This document shows, piece by piece, positions 34,446-44,504 of a stretch of 64,000 bases of DNA. Position 1 is the stretch's first letter. Every line of letters begins with the position of its first letter. Made by a program: the position numbers and the translations under genes. Source of the stretch: Prostheceraeus crozeri. Taxonomy: Eukaryota; Platyhelminthes; Polycladida; Euryleptidae. Where the stretch lies: contig CAJQUW010000559.1 of NCBI GenBank assembly GCA_907163375.1, positions 1 through 64,000 of the forward strand, in the 5' to 3' direction. Under the pieces are notes generated by a model that saw only the letters and a list, made by a program, of their open reading frames with translations, had not been told where the DNA came from and did no database searches.

Positions 34446-36010
34446 TCAATAAATGGTTGCGTATAAAGACTTCCACTTTTTGTTTTCCGAAAACACTATC
34501 CGTTTATGAGGGAATTTAGTAATCCTTTCACGTGAGATGCACTTCTTGTAATCCCATTGGTAATTTGATAGGCAAATAGAGGGTATCATTGTTTGATGAC
34601 TTTGGGGGATGTATAGAAAATAGCATTTCAAACATCTTCTCGACTATTCCATATGAAGCGTCTTTATCATGAATGAAATCACGTAATATGTATTCTTTTT
34701 TCTCGCCAACAGAAATAGGTAGAATCAAATCACTTTGAATGTAAAGGTGCTGTTCATGTTTATCAAGTGTCATTGGTGTTTCTCTATTAACCAATGTTTA
34801 TGCGCAGCAGCGTAAAAACACTGTTTTGTAGCATTGAAAAACCAAAGATGTTTTCTTTCAAATTTTTATTCAATATGACCATTGATATGTCATCACCCAG
34901 TTTCAGAACAAACGCGTTGATTTTCAAATTGAAAACGAAATGTGGTGTGTCTTTACCATCCATATTTACTTTTCATCACATTGCCTCAACTTGTGATGTA
35001 ATATAAGCGGATTTACTACTATGAAAATGAAGCTTTCAACTGTATGAATATAGACGCGCATTATATTTGATAGCAACTTAGATTCTGCATAGACTGGTAA
35101 ATTTTCTTGCGATGCGAATCAACATAGATGTCAACCCACCATTCATCATTACTGAAATCAGCTTTAGATGTGATATTTCATGAGAAGCATACACCACACC
35201 CGCCTATCCAAATAGTAGGTGGTATAATGTCTCTACCAAAATGACGCATAGGTTGGAGAAGAAATAAACTGTAAAGTTTGTCAATTATATTTCTGAATAA
35301 CCAACTTATTTTTTGTCCCGCCATAATTTTCTCTCCATACTTCTTACGATCCATACTTCTTACCCACAGTCTCATTCCATCGTTTTACTAACTCAATAAG
35401 TGATAAAGGTTGAACACCACGCTTTTTCAAAATGATGCGTTCTTCGCATTCTACAACATCTTCATCAAATATTTTAAATCTATAATGAAATTTGTTGATT
35501 CGATTTGAATAAACTTTTTTTAACATTTGCAGTAGCAATTGACGTTAGATGTAGTCCATGGCCAAAACCGAGATGTGGATAGAATTCATTATCCAACCTC
35601 AGTGTAAGACCTTTAGTAAAAGAATGAAAGCGAAGGAACTGTCTCCCACTCCAATGATAGATAGTAAACTCATAAGCTTTCTGATTTTTATTCTTCATGA
35701 TGGAAGTATTACCACTTATTGAATGAATGCCTTAATAATTTTCTCATTCCCAAATGGTTCATAATAATCTGATTTTATCTGGATCCATTCATAGTTCCAC
35801 TTTCCATCTGATGTTAAATTGAATGGGAACTGGAATGCATTATTCATCGTTATTCCATCATGGATGCGAAGAGTCAATATCATTTCTTCCAAATCATTCA
35901 CATTCTGAATATTGCTATCATAGCAAATACTAGAAACGCCAACCTCCCATTCACCTTCTAAATGTAGTGGACGATTTAATTCTACTCGATAGTCTGATGG
36001 TTTATTTTGG
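34446..36010 (-). other. Penton-like (minor capsid) protein relic, second paralogue
   Basis: Minus-strand pieces include ELNRPLHLEGEWEVG, the characteristic entry of Polinton penton-type proteins and equivalent to TQQLNGNWEVVV of the neighbour at 36117-37514, and later FRLDNEFYPHLGFG-like sequence. The two genes are tandem paralogues. This one looks broken. Identity as a single-jelly-roll vertex protein is inferred from family resemblance. Confidence 0.5.
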
Positions 36011-36116
36011 GAAATTTATTCATAGAAGCATTACTGGGTAAGTAGATTAGAAACGAGTCCTTATTTTCACTTTCCATATTATTCACATTGGAAAAATATA
36101 TTAGCATACTTTTGCA

Positions 36117-37514
36117 TTAACTCTTCATTCGGAAATGGAGTGTGATACTTGTCACAGCATCTTTATGAAAAGGAATCAACGCACCAGCATCGTCATAAAT
36201 TGCAATATCAATTTGTGGGATGTAGTTTGATTTCAGCTTTGTATAATGCATTTTCTTGAAAGTATGCTCAGATAAAATACTGCAGCTTTTTGGCTGGTAT
36301 GGTATCATTGCTAGCAATGGAGCTTCAACATCTCCCACACGTACATCTTCACCAATATTGGAATATATCTGAAAATAGTTAATACGACGCGATAGCGACA
36401 TGTCTGCGCTAGCTTTGGTTACAGTACCACTTTTAAAGATATTTTGATCAAAACCCAAAATGTCCATTAGAGTTTTATCCATAATTAGTTCAATACCTTT
36501 TCCACTTATAGTGAGAGACAAAGTACCTTCTTTTTCAGAAAATGAAATATGTTGCTCATTAATCACTTCATTTAAATAATCTACAACCAATTTAACTGAA
36601 GTAATGATGCGAGGCATCAACACTCTTGTTTCATGTAAGATACCACCTAAAGGCTCTACACACGTTCTGTATAAAGATACGCTCCATTCTGTATCAAATT
36701 GATTTGACCTTTCACATGGTAAATGTTGCACATCAAATTTTCCATGAACAGCTGCAGAATGATGTCGCAAGAACTGATGAAAATCTTTTGAACAAACTAA
36801 TACTAGATCATTATCATTTAATTTACTTATTGCAATATGATTAGATGATTTGATATAAGTCAATGTTGCCACTTGTTTACCATCAACTCGAAGGAGATAA
36901 TTAAATTTCTTCAATAATGTTTCAGGAGTCATGCTTGTCTTTCTTGGCTTAATCACAATCTTCTTCACCAACGTCTTCTCATTTTTTGGAATAAGATCTA
37001 CATAATAAGCTTCCTCTCGATATATTAACTGTTTATGACCACTTATGTGGTAATTAACGTTAAAATCATCATAGCTTGTTAAGGCGCTAGCGAGGTAGCC
37101 TAAATCACTTCTTAAACTTGGACTTAAACGAACAATCCAATCTTTCTCAACTACATGATGTACATAAGTATGATCATCATTGTGCGGAGTAAATTGGACA
37201 ATATGTTTACACGCTTTATTCAGGAAATCATATATAAACTTTTTACATGATAAGAGATCTTTCTTTGACCACTGTGGAATGTATACTCGGCAGCCCTTTT
37301 CACATTGGTAAGCAGCTGTACGTCTCATATTAATAGTCATCACCTCATGATCAAAAGTATAGACACAGTTGCTATAAACAAGTTGAGTGACGACCACTTC
37401 CCAATTTCCATTTAGCTGTTGTGTATGATCAATGGGAGTAGAAAAGAGTGCGGCTCGATTACTAGCAAATCTATTTGCGGCCGCATTGCTAAGCAAAATA
37501 TGATAAAACGACAT
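36117..37514 (-). CDS. Polinton penton-like (minor capsid) protein, 465 aa
   Basis: It begins MSFYHILLSNAAANRF, followed by LNGNWEVVVTQLVYSN. This FY...SN... plus GxWEV head is shared by a widespread Polinton protein family usually assigned to the minor capsid or penton. The rest is beta-rich, with RRTAAYQCEKGCRVYIPQWS and a C-terminus ending DAVTSITLHFRMKS. Full length for the family. It lies back to back with the plus-strand gene at 37550. Role by analogy: vertex protein of the icosahedral shell. Confidence 0.6.
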   Translation of the reverse strand: MSFYHILLSNAAANRFASNRAALFSTPIDHTQQLNGNWEVVVTQLVYSNCVYTFDHEVMTINMRRTAAYQCEKGCRVYIPQWSKKDLLSCKKFIYDFLNKACKHIVQFTPHNDDHTYVHHVVEKDWIVRLSPSLRSDLGYLASALTSYDDFNVNYHISGHKQLIYREEAYYVDLIPKNEKTLVKKIVIKPRKTSMTPETLLKKFNYLLRVDGKQVATLTYIKSSNHIAISKLNDNDLVLVCSKDFHQFLRHHSAAVHGKFDVQHLPCERSNQFDTEWSVSLYRTCVEPLGGILHETRVLMPRIITSVKLVVDYLNEVINEQHISFSEKEGTLSLTISGKGIELIMDKTLMDILGFDQNIFKSGTVTKASADMSLSRRINYFQIYSNIGEDVRVGDVEAPLLAMIPYQPKSCSILSEHTFKKMHYTKLKSNYIPQIDIAIYDDAGALIPFHKDAVTSITLHFRMKS

Positions 37515-37549
37515 TTTTATATTGCTGATCTGCGACTTTGCATAACATC

Positions 37550-37894
37550 ATGAAGACTTGGATTTTGGACTCTCTACAATATATCAGAGTTGATCGTGAT
37601 GGAAACGTACATTTCAAAAATTCTCATGGTCATACATCAAGAGGTATTACATTAACATGGCGACAATTTGTCAACCTCAATGATATCATGAGGGATTTGG
37701 AATATTTTGAAACATTAAGATTCATCTCCTTGGGTGATCAAGTTTGGCTTCAACATTACAGAAATGAAATTCAAATCTACCATTCTCATTCCGCAAACTG
37801 TTTCTCATTTCGCAAATACAATTGGGAGAAGTATAGAAGATACATACATCGCTCCATCATGACATTTATTCGTCGTGAGTTCATCGCCCTACTA
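37550..37894 (+). other. PC4-like candidate, paralogue 1 (interrupted by a MITE)
   Basis: It reads MKTWILDSLQYIRVDRDGNV, HFKNSHGHTSRGITLTWRQF and VNLNDIMRDLEYFE. The pattern resembles the PC4 (p15) coactivator fold: a basic beta sheet strand, a turn, then Gly-Ile-Thr-Leu-Thr followed by a helix. It is clearly paralogous to 38768-39418. The pogo-like MITE at 37895 lies inside it. The PC4 link is inferred from pattern only; the single-strand DNA-binding residues were not verified. Confidence 0.35.
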
Positions 37895-38731
37895 CAGTAT
37901 AATCCCGTTATAACGTACACTCTTGGGAATGATAAAAATGTCCGTTATATCCGATGTACGTTATATCAAGGGTAAGTCACTTTTCCATTTATAACCATCT
38001 AGGACTACTCTTATATCATCGCTTTTCACATTTTCTGAATAAAGCAAGTTATTTGGTATTATGAGTTTTGATAATTATGATTAGAAAATGCATGTTGATA
38101 GCATGCAAAAGTCAATTACAACTCACTTGCGTCCAAAGTTACCAATAGAACTTGCTGGTGTTACTTTGCATGCTGCATTCAGAGTGGTTTGATGAAGGTA
38201 GTCATAAGAGCTTGTTTTTTAAGTGGTAAATTATGTAGGCCTACATGATTGTCTACGACTGACTTTTCTATTGCGAAAATAAGGAGTTTCTCATATCCCC
38301 CATGTTAACGCCAACCATGAGAGTCAAAAGTTGTTTGCTGTAGGCCTATTTCCCTCAATGACATGAATCATCGTTGCAAGTGAAAGTTTTACTTGGATGT
38401 AATTGAATAGAATATGGTAGTCTCATCAACCTTAAACAAATCACATGGCTAATAGTCAGTCAGAATCGATGGCGACACTTATACATCGAAATATTATTGA
38501 GAATATTTACAACTGTCAGGAATTGAGATAAACAGAAGTGAAATTGTCCGTTATTTTTTCATGGGAGTGAAATTTCTGTCCGTTATATCCAATTGTACGC
38601 TATAGTCGTGTTCGTTATAACCGGAGTCCTTTATTATTATTCAGATAGGATATTTTGCCGGGAATATTTTGTGTGTACGTTATAACCGAATGTACGTTAT
38701 ATCCCGTGTACGTTATAGCGGGATTATACTG
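37895..38731. mobile_element. pogo/Tigger-like MITE inside the Polinton
   Basis: Ends CAGTATAATCCCG (left) and CGGGATTATACTG (right) are inverted copies flanked by TA (37893-37894, 38732-38733). The arms continue into GTTATAACGTACAC and its inverse, and GTCCGTTATATCC phrases recur inside. CAGTA-type ends with a TA duplication are typical of pogo/Tigger elements. No transposase is encoded. It is the most deeply nested insertion in the window. Confidence 0.9.
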
Positions 38732-38767
38732 TATGCAAATCTTAATCAGACATGACTACCACGCACC

Positions 38768-39418
38768 ATGAGTTGGAAATTAGATTCCCTACAACGTATT
38801 GAAACGGATCATGATCGAAACGTCTATTTCAAAGATTCAACTGGAAATGTGAGAAGAGAGTTTGCTTTATCTTATCGTCATTTTCAATCTCTACATCATA
38901 TCATGAAGGATTTGAAATACTTCTATATGAAAAGACATTCACGTATTGGAAATCGCATCTGGTTGCGCGTCAACAATCGGCGAATTCAACTCTATCATTC
39001 CCAACTTCATACTAACTTCACATTTCATCAAGGTAGTTGGGAAAAGTATAAAAGGAAGGTACATCGCTCAATTTACTCATTCTTTCATCATGAAGCGCCA
39101 TCGCTACACCATCGTCAACATTCTCCGTCGCTTCAGACTCTACACCAAAATCGATCTGACAACATTACACCAACACCTTCCAAACAGCAAGTATTACCCG
39201 GGCCGACCTCAAATGTTAGTGGTGAAGATGAACAATTCACGGAATCTTCAACTCTTCCCAAATGGGACTGTACAGATTCTCGGCGCCCTTTCTCATTCAT
39301 CGGCGCAGTCAATGCGCTTAGAGCTACAAAGACTACTACGTCGGATATGGAAGAGGGAGAGGTGTGTGATGTCGAATCTGACTGTGGACAATATGGTGAT
39401 CTCTACTCAATTGAGTGA
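38768..39418 (+). CDS. PC4-like candidate, paralogue 2, 216 aa
   Basis: The first 110 residues (MSWKLDSLQRIETDHDRNVY, FKDSTGNVRREFALSYRHFQ) align with the gene at 37550 throughout. The second half is Ser/Thr/Pro-rich and ends with an acidic tail (MEEGEVCDVESDCG). PC4-type proteins bind single-stranded DNA and help transcription initiation; whether this one does is inference. Its distal 330 bases overlap the TBP-like frame at 39090 in another register, and the low-complexity character of this half may reflect that overlap. Confidence 0.45.
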   Translation: MSWKLDSLQRIETDHDRNVYFKDSTGNVRREFALSYRHFQSLHHIMKDLKYFYMKRHSRIGNRIWLRVNNRRIQLYHSQLHTNFTFHQGSWEKYKRKVHRSIYSFFHHEAPSLHHRQHSPSLQTLHQNRSDNITPTPSKQQVLPGPTSNVSGEDEQFTESSTLPKWDCTDSRRPFSFIGAVNALRATKTTTSDMEEGEVCDVESDCGQYGDLYSIE

Positions 39419-39635
39419 AAGTGTATCATTTTTGAAGATTCGTACCAGCAGTTACAATTTGTGTTATGAACCCGAACTTTTTCCTGCAGCTCTCATTAGT
39501 TGCTGGTTACCTGTGCATGTGGCAATCTTTCATAATAGTAAAGTGATCATTACTGGACTAAAATCTCATGTACAAGCAAATGTGATCCTAGACTATCTCA
39601 TTGAGTATGTACGTACCCAGCGGATTGTAAAATAA
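39090..39635 (+). CDS. TATA-binding-protein-like protein, 182 aa
   Basis: From MKRHRYTIVNILRRFRL the frame shows two repeats. The first has YYPGRPQMLVVKMNNSRNLQ then LFPNGTVQILGALS and a helix. The second has NLCYEPELFPAALISCW then VAIFHNSKVIITGLKSHVQA and a helix. These match the two halves of TBP, whose second repeat carries the words YEPELFPGLIYRM, IFVSGKVVLTGAK and a long helix. TBP bends TATA DNA to start transcription; 182 residues equals the conserved TBP core. The Polinton genes have clear TATA boxes, which fits. Start ATG chosen because it is the first in frame near the repeats; upstream codons overlap the PC4-like gene. Confidence 0.65.
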   Translation: MKRHRYTIVNILRRFRLYTKIDLTTLHQHLPNSKYYPGRPQMLVVKMNNSRNLQLFPNGTVQILGALSHSSAQSMRLELQRLLRRIWKRERCVMSNLTVDNMVISTQLSESVSFLKIRTSSYNLCYEPELFPAALISCWLPVHVAIFHNSKVIITGLKSHVQANVILDYLIEYVRTQRIVK

Positions 39636-39661
39636 AAAACAATTTTTCCAACATGATGTTT

Positions 39662-40114
39662 TTATTTCAAATCATGATAGAACTTACAAATCATTTTTTC
39701 ATTAGAGGATGGATTACATGAAAAGTTTTGAATAACAGATACAAATCGAGATACATGTAAACGTTTTAAGATGAAGTACAGTACAAAAGCACCACACGTT
39801 GATGAAAGTGGATGTTGTAGTATGCGTTCATTTCGCTGATATTGACGCGTATGTTTTCTCAACCACTGCTGTGTTGGTATATTTGGAGGTTGAGCAAGAG
39901 AGTCAAATAGTTCACCACGTCGGTCTTCTCCAATAAAGATCGCTTTCCAATGCTCACCGCCTAAATTCTGCGAATGAGTGTTTAGCACAATAAAGATGGG
40001 ATAGTGATTTACTGCAGGTGGTAAGGTATCGAGTGAATAGACATTATCGAAAGCTTTCAACGTCGCTTCGTCTGCATTACGCTGCACTTTAGTCTTAATA
40101 TCGTCAGCAGTCAA
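39662..40114 (-). CDS. Polinton cysteine protease (adenain/Ulp1-like)
   Basis: The frame shows the adenain-type triad region: His in LGGEHWKAIF, Asp in GELFDSLAQPP, and Cys in SSTCGAFVLYFILKR. This protease family matures capsid proteins in adenoviruses and Polintons. It lies immediately after the capsid gene on the same strand, as is usual. The exact start is unclear. Length about 150 residues is typical of the Polinton members. Confidence 0.85.
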   Translation of the reverse strand: MTADDIKTKVQRNADEATLKAFDNVYSLDTLPPAVNHYPIFIVLNTHSQNLGGEHWKAIFIGEDRRGELFDSLAQPPNIPTQQWLRKHTRQYQRNERILQHPLSSTCGAFVLYFILKRLHVSRFVSVIQNFSCNPSSNEKMICKFYHDLK

Positions 40115-40122
40115 TCAACTCA

Positions 40123-41400
40123 TTAACGATTATACTGAAGAATCACGTCACGATACTTTGTAATTTCAATATTTGAATCGAAGACTGCATAAATTAATAC
40201 ATTGATCGTCTCAGGTAGTGTTCTTTTGAACGTCAAATCCAAACGAATATTATGAGGCACGTTCGCTTGACGATAGGGTGCACTAATATCGCTGTCAGCA
40301 GTCAAATCAAATGCATAAATAGTATATCCACTCTTAAACTCTTTCATAGTAAGTCCGTTGGTGTCATCCGTATTGTAAAAGCCAAAGACATCCATAAAAT
40401 CAACATAACTGCGCATAAATTGATCCGCAGCAAAATCTGGTTTGTAGGGTGGACCAGGATGACTCACACCATTTACACGTAAAGCAATTTCACTTAACTG
40501 ATTGTGTTTAAAATTGAAAGGATTCTTCTTTATATTACCATTAAATGCATCATTTTCAACCATTGCCACCATGAGGAGCTTCGGTGCTTCCGATGGAAAG
40601 AGGCCATCTTTCATGAAACTCTTTTGATCTTTCGGAATTGTAAAGGTGAGAAGCTTTGTATGCTGAACGGGGTAAATGGCATTTTGGCGGTTAAGACCTT
40701 CAGCATGTCCTCTAATGACACTTGGATTCGGTACTACTCGACGAATGTAAAGTGCAATATCTTCCACATGAATTCTAAAATTGTCAACTTTAGCAAATGC
40801 ATTCAGCGCAAATTCAGGCTTATTCAATGTCAGCTTGAGTCGCATGCTGGTATTACACAGTAAAAACTTTGACTGTCTAAAGAAGTCTAAATTCAGCGGA
40901 CCATATAGCTGACATACTCTACTATCTTTAGTCATAGCAGATCGCTTTACAAAGCCACTGTTTGTTTCAACATCAAAATTTCCTGCTTCATCTCTGTACC
41001 ATCCCATGGCTTCCATATGACTTTTTTGTGCTGCTGGATGAAACTGTGATACATGATTGAAATATGATTTATAGGGATAATCGCTTTGACCACCTTCCAC
41101 CTGCTGCTCTCCAATCGTTAGAGAAACATCGCGAAGTAATGTAGTCAATGGTAAATTGTTCAGTCCAACTTTATGTGTATCGTCAATAGCAGTTCCATCT
41201 GCTTGCTGAATTCTAAACCTCAAATCAACCATCGCATAACTCAAATCTATGTAGTCATCACTACCACCAGGAATAACAAATTCAATGGGGACAGCATTCT
41301 CAGCTGTTCGAGGATGATAATCTACAATACTTGAACTAAGAATATCTGTCTGTATGTCTTGTTGATCAAACAAACAAAAACCGGAAGTTTTGCACTCCAT
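40123..41400 (-). CDS. Polinton jelly-roll capsid protein (major capsid candidate), 425 aa
   Basis: It contains PIEFVIPGGSDDYIDLSYAM, then VGLNNLPLTTLLRDVSLTIG, SYFNHVSQFHPAAQKSHMEA and MGWYRDEAGNFD, the recurring head of the Polinton capsid family also seen in nematode F54H12.2-like proteins. Later strands include YGPLNLDFFRQSKFLL and FKRTLPETINVLIYAVFDS. Length and order fit a double-jelly-roll shell protein. It overlaps the next upstream gene by 35 bases and sits next to the protease, a packed late-gene arrangement. Confidence 0.8.
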   Translation of the reverse strand: MECKTSGFCLFDQQDIQTDILSSSIVDYHPRTAENAVPIEFVIPGGSDDYIDLSYAMVDLRFRIQQADGTAIDDTHKVGLNNLPLTTLLRDVSLTIGEQQVEGGQSDYPYKSYFNHVSQFHPAAQKSHMEAMGWYRDEAGNFDVETNSGFVKRSAMTKDSRVCQLYGPLNLDFFRQSKFLLCNTSMRLKLTLNKPEFALNAFAKVDNFRIHVEDIALYIRRVVPNPSVIRGHAEGLNRQNAIYPVQHTKLLTFTIPKDQKSFMKDGLFPSEAPKLLMVAMVENDAFNGNIKKNPFNFKHNQLSEIALRVNGVSHPGPPYKPDFAADQFMRSYVDFMDVFGFYNTDDTNGLTMKEFKSGYTIYAFDLTADSDISAPYRQANVPHNIRLDLTFKRTLPETINVLIYAVFDSNIEITKYRDVILQYNR

Positions 41401-41857
41401 GATTAGAAGTTATAGCAGCGTCGTCGTTTAGCGCCTGATGAATGATTAGAGCCTCTGCGACGTTTGCGTGAATGCCTTTTGACTGAAGATCGCACCTTAC
41501 CAGCTCCGCGATGTTTCCTCCTTCTTTTTTCATTCGTTTAGGTGATTTCTTTCCTTGAGTAATACCAGCAAAGGTCTGCTTCAATGTTTTTAAACCGCGT
41601 TCCTTCCCACGATTCAACAAACTGCTGTTAAAACTTCTACCTCTGGAAAGATCACCAGCAACATCACCAGCAAAGCCAACGGCATTACTTAAAACATTTC
41701 GTTTTAAAGATCTACCGACATTGGATATGAGAGGTGCTACAACAGATTTCAGTGCACCAAGTATGCTACCTCCACGTTGGCGGCGAGCGCCGATGTAAAT
41801 TTGTCCTCCACTACTTACATAGGAGGGTCGTGAATAAAATGAGGCAGTTGGATTCAT
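41366..41857 (-). CDS. Basic Gly-rich virion-type protein, 163 aa
   Basis: RRQRGGSILGALKSVVAPLI and RSLKRNVLSNAVGFAGD make a basic, glycine-rich, amphipathic N-terminal half, followed by Lys-rich GKKSPKRMKK. Such proteins beside capsid genes in Polintons resemble adenovirus pVI or core proteins. Gly-Gly and Gly-Ala sites could be protease targets. The assignment is by position and composition only. Confidence 0.5.
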   Translation of the reverse strand: MNPTASFYSRPSYVSSGGQIYIGARRQRGGSILGALKSVVAPLISNVGRSLKRNVLSNAVGFAGDVAGDLSRGRSFNSSLLNRGKERGLKTLKQTFAGITQGKKSPKRMKKEGGNIAELVRCDLQSKGIHANVAEALIIHQALNDDAAITSNHGVQNFRFLFV

Positions 41858-41898
41858 AGCTCAAACCCTAAACATTGTTAGTTACAACTTTGTATGAA

Positions 41899-43119
41899 TC
41901 ACTGTCGATCACTTAGATGAAAGATGTCGGCACGACGCATCCAAGAGTTCATACTTGAAGGATAACCAGTCCATTTAACAAGACACCATTCTTCACCTTG
42001 GCGTTTTTTACATCGAATGATTTTCTCTACCAAATATGTTTCACTTTCAGTGACTACCTCAATCTCATCGCGGTAAAAGCTACCCTCAATTTCTTCATTA
42101 TCGTAATCTTTCAACTTGTAGGTGGTCGGAGAGTCTTTTTGATTAATCCTTGATACTGTAAATACCTCCTCTGTCCAATTCGGAAGGTACCCTTTAGCAA
42201 AAACACTTTTCACTTTTGAGATACGAACTTTATCACCAATTTTCACATCACTTTTCACATGAGTGCGTTTACGTTGGAATGATTCGCGCACTTTATCTAC
42301 ATTGTCAGCATTTACATCTACTGGTCTGAGTCCAATAGAACGATGGATAGAGTGATTGTAGGCATGGAGTGTATCTTGTAGAACCTTTGTCCAATTTTGT
42401 GTCAAGTTGGCAGTAAAATGTCGCCACAAGCGATTTTTTAATGTGCGATTAAAACGTTCAACGAGTGCAGCTTTATAAGCACTCTTTACACTAAACAACT
42501 CAATGTCATGCCTCTCAAATAATCTTGTCACATGCTGATTTTCAAACTCTTTTCCTTGATCACTCTGAATTCTTTTTGGAATCCGACCTTCTCGAAAAAT
42601 TGTTTGGAATGCTTTTGCTACTCCTTTCCCTTCTTTAGCTTTTTAAGGTTGAGCCCACGCATAACGCGAGAAAATATCAATGACGGCTAAAATAAAATTA
42701 TTGCCCGAGTTATGTTTTGAAATGGAAGCAACATCACACAAATCTGCTTGCCACTGTTCATCGATGTCATGAACAATATAATGGCGGGTGCGGTACTTCT
42801 TTTTCGCTTGTTTGTGGAGTGTATAGGTAGCCTGACCCTTTAACCATCGTTTCACTTGTGATTGTGGAAGACCACTCGCTTTTGATAATTTCTTGATCGA
42901 TGCAAATCCTGCCGGATGTTTTACATCATAATAGATTGACTTCAAACGCTCAGTCGATGACGACTGACTCTTTTTCCTCCTTCTCATCTTTTTGTTTTCT
43001 TGCCTTTCTACATTTACAACAACTGCAGCATTTAGCTTTAGCGGTTTTGCGATCGTGTTCACATTGCTTAGGGGTTTCATTGTGAGAGCTGGCGCAGCAA
43101 GTGCAAGTGACAACGACAT
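41899..43119 (-). other. Polinton integrase with chromodomain region (fossil)
   Basis: From the N-terminal side: a helical region (FASIKKLSKASGLPQSQVKR), the DDE core (D in EQWQADLCDVAS, a second motif region, and E in YKAALVERFNRTLKNRLW), an SH3-like segment (SDVKIGDKVRISKVK, then YLPNWTEEVFTV), and a C-terminal chromodomain (TYLVEKIIRCKKRQG, WCLVKWTGYPSSMNSW). Integrase makes the 6-base staggered insertion; chromodomains can steer insertion to marked chromatin. The region looks broken. Confidence 0.9.
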
Positions 43120-43166
43120 TCACCTCTGGCGGCTCATTACATGGTAAGCAACACATCTGCTTCATA

Positions 43167-43859
43167 TTAATAGTCTGAGAACATGTATTTCTTGTGAGGA
43201 GCTGTTTTACGTTTTCCTTTTACTAGTTTTAGTGGTGGTGTAGATCTACGTCGAGTTCTTCCTCTTATTTGCTTAGTGAGTGTGGGAGGGGATGTAGCAG
43301 GTGACGCCTTAAACCAATTTGTTGGCATTTTCATCGTATGAAGCATTGGAGCAGTAGCCACTGTTGAATCAAGTTCTTTCAATGTCTCATTATTCAAAGC
43401 AAATTTTGGCACATTATGCTTTTTCAATAGTTTAAGAAAGTATGTCCAACCAGGTGGAACATAGCCCTGGCGGCGCTTTCTACGTGTCGCATACTGAATC
43501 AAGTCTTCATAACGTGAAGCATCAATCACTTTATTTTCATCTGTAATGATTTCTCCTCTATCATTTACATTGAGATGGGGTTCAATACTATTGAAAAGAG
43601 ATATGGCATGTGTGCGAGATGCTAAAGGTGTAGCAGTCGATACAGAGTCACGCATCTTATTCTTCAAGTTTTTCAATTGCTCAACAGTTTCCGATTGTAA
43701 TAATACAGCACGATGTGGATCTTTGATGTGAACATTTTGCTGATAATCTATTTCTTTCCTATACATTTGATTTGCAAGAGGTTGCTTTACTTGCTGCATG
43801 GCAGTCAATTGTACATATTCATCCTGAGGAATAACAATCATGCGAGAATAAGAACTCAT
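43167..43859 (-). CDS. Conserved Polinton protein of unknown function, 230 aa
   Basis: It begins MSSYSRMIVIPQDEYVQL and contains KNKMRDSVSTATPLASRTHA, RRKRRQGYVPPGWTYFLKLL and a basic C-terminus (RGRTRRRSTPPLKLVKGKRK). A protein with the PPGW...L segment commonly sits next to the ATPase gene in Polintons; its function is unknown to me. The stop of the ATPase gene overlaps its ATG, so the two are tightly coupled. Confidence 0.6.
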   Translation of the reverse strand: MSSYSRMIVIPQDEYVQLTAMQQVKQPLANQMYRKEIDYQQNVHIKDPHRAVLLQSETVEQLKNLKNKMRDSVSTATPLASRTHAISLFNSIEPHLNVNDRGEIITDENKVIDASRYEDLIQYATRRKRRQGYVPPGWTYFLKLLKKHNVPKFALNNETLKELDSTVATAPMLHTMKMPTNWFKASPATSPPTLTKQIRGRTRRRSTPPLKLVKGKRKTAPHKKYMFSDY

Positions 43860-44473
43860 AGTTTGTAGATAATCGTGGGAGTTTTCAAAATATCACTTCG
43901 AAATCTAAATTCTTCCGGACACTCTTGCGTTAAGTCAATGAATAAGTAACCGTATGGTTTTTCAGTAGCTGCTTGAAAAATTTCAATTAAGGCTTTTGAT
44001 CCTCTGGGTGCAACTTGTCGCGCTAAAATTTCAAATTGACTTTTATCTCGCGGATTCTTGAAAATAGCATAATAGTGTGTATTCAGGTTTCGTGTACGAG
44101 CTTCTTTTCCATCAGAAAACAAATTTTGTGTGATATAGATGATAAAGCACCTTTTATGATGTGCTGCGCGAGTGAACATATCTGTAACATCTTTGGAATT
44201 CTTACTTTCTTTTAATAAATCATCCAATACAACAACATCATTAGACTGAAGTTTATCCACTGGAATAATTCCTTCATGTCGAATAAAGTTGTGACTTTGC
44301 AATTCCTGAAACAGCGACGGTTGATAAATACCATAACACCAAATCACTCGATTGATAGGTTCCTTAAACAACTCCCTTCTTTTATCCAATAAATTCAGCG
44401 TGAAAACAGTTTTACCTGCATGAGATGGACCTGATACAGTCAGAACTTTATCACACTGAAGTCTGAAATCCAT
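43856..44473 (-). CDS. Polinton packaging ATPase (FtsK/A32-like), 205 aa
   Basis: MDFRLQCDKVLTVSGPSHAG leads into a Walker A loop GPSHAGKT. Walker B is DVVVLDDLL, followed by the sensor-like CFIIYITQNLF. This is the A32/FtsK-type genome packaging ATPase that pumps DNA into the shell. I start at the ATG nearest the Walker A loop because the open frame upstream has no ATG. About 205 residues is normal for the family. Confidence 0.9.
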   Translation of the reverse strand: MDFRLQCDKVLTVSGPSHAGKTVFTLNLLDKRRELFKEPINRVIWCYGIYQPSLFQELQSHNFIRHEGIIPVDKLQSNDVVVLDDLLKESKNSKDVTDMFTRAAHHKRCFIIYITQNLFSDGKEARTRNLNTHYYAIFKNPRDKSQFEILARQVAPRGSKALIEIFQAATEKPYGYLFIDLTQECPEEFRFRSDILKTPTIIYKL

Positions 44474-44504
44474 TTTATTACTTTGAGATTCAACATTTGC
44501 ATAA

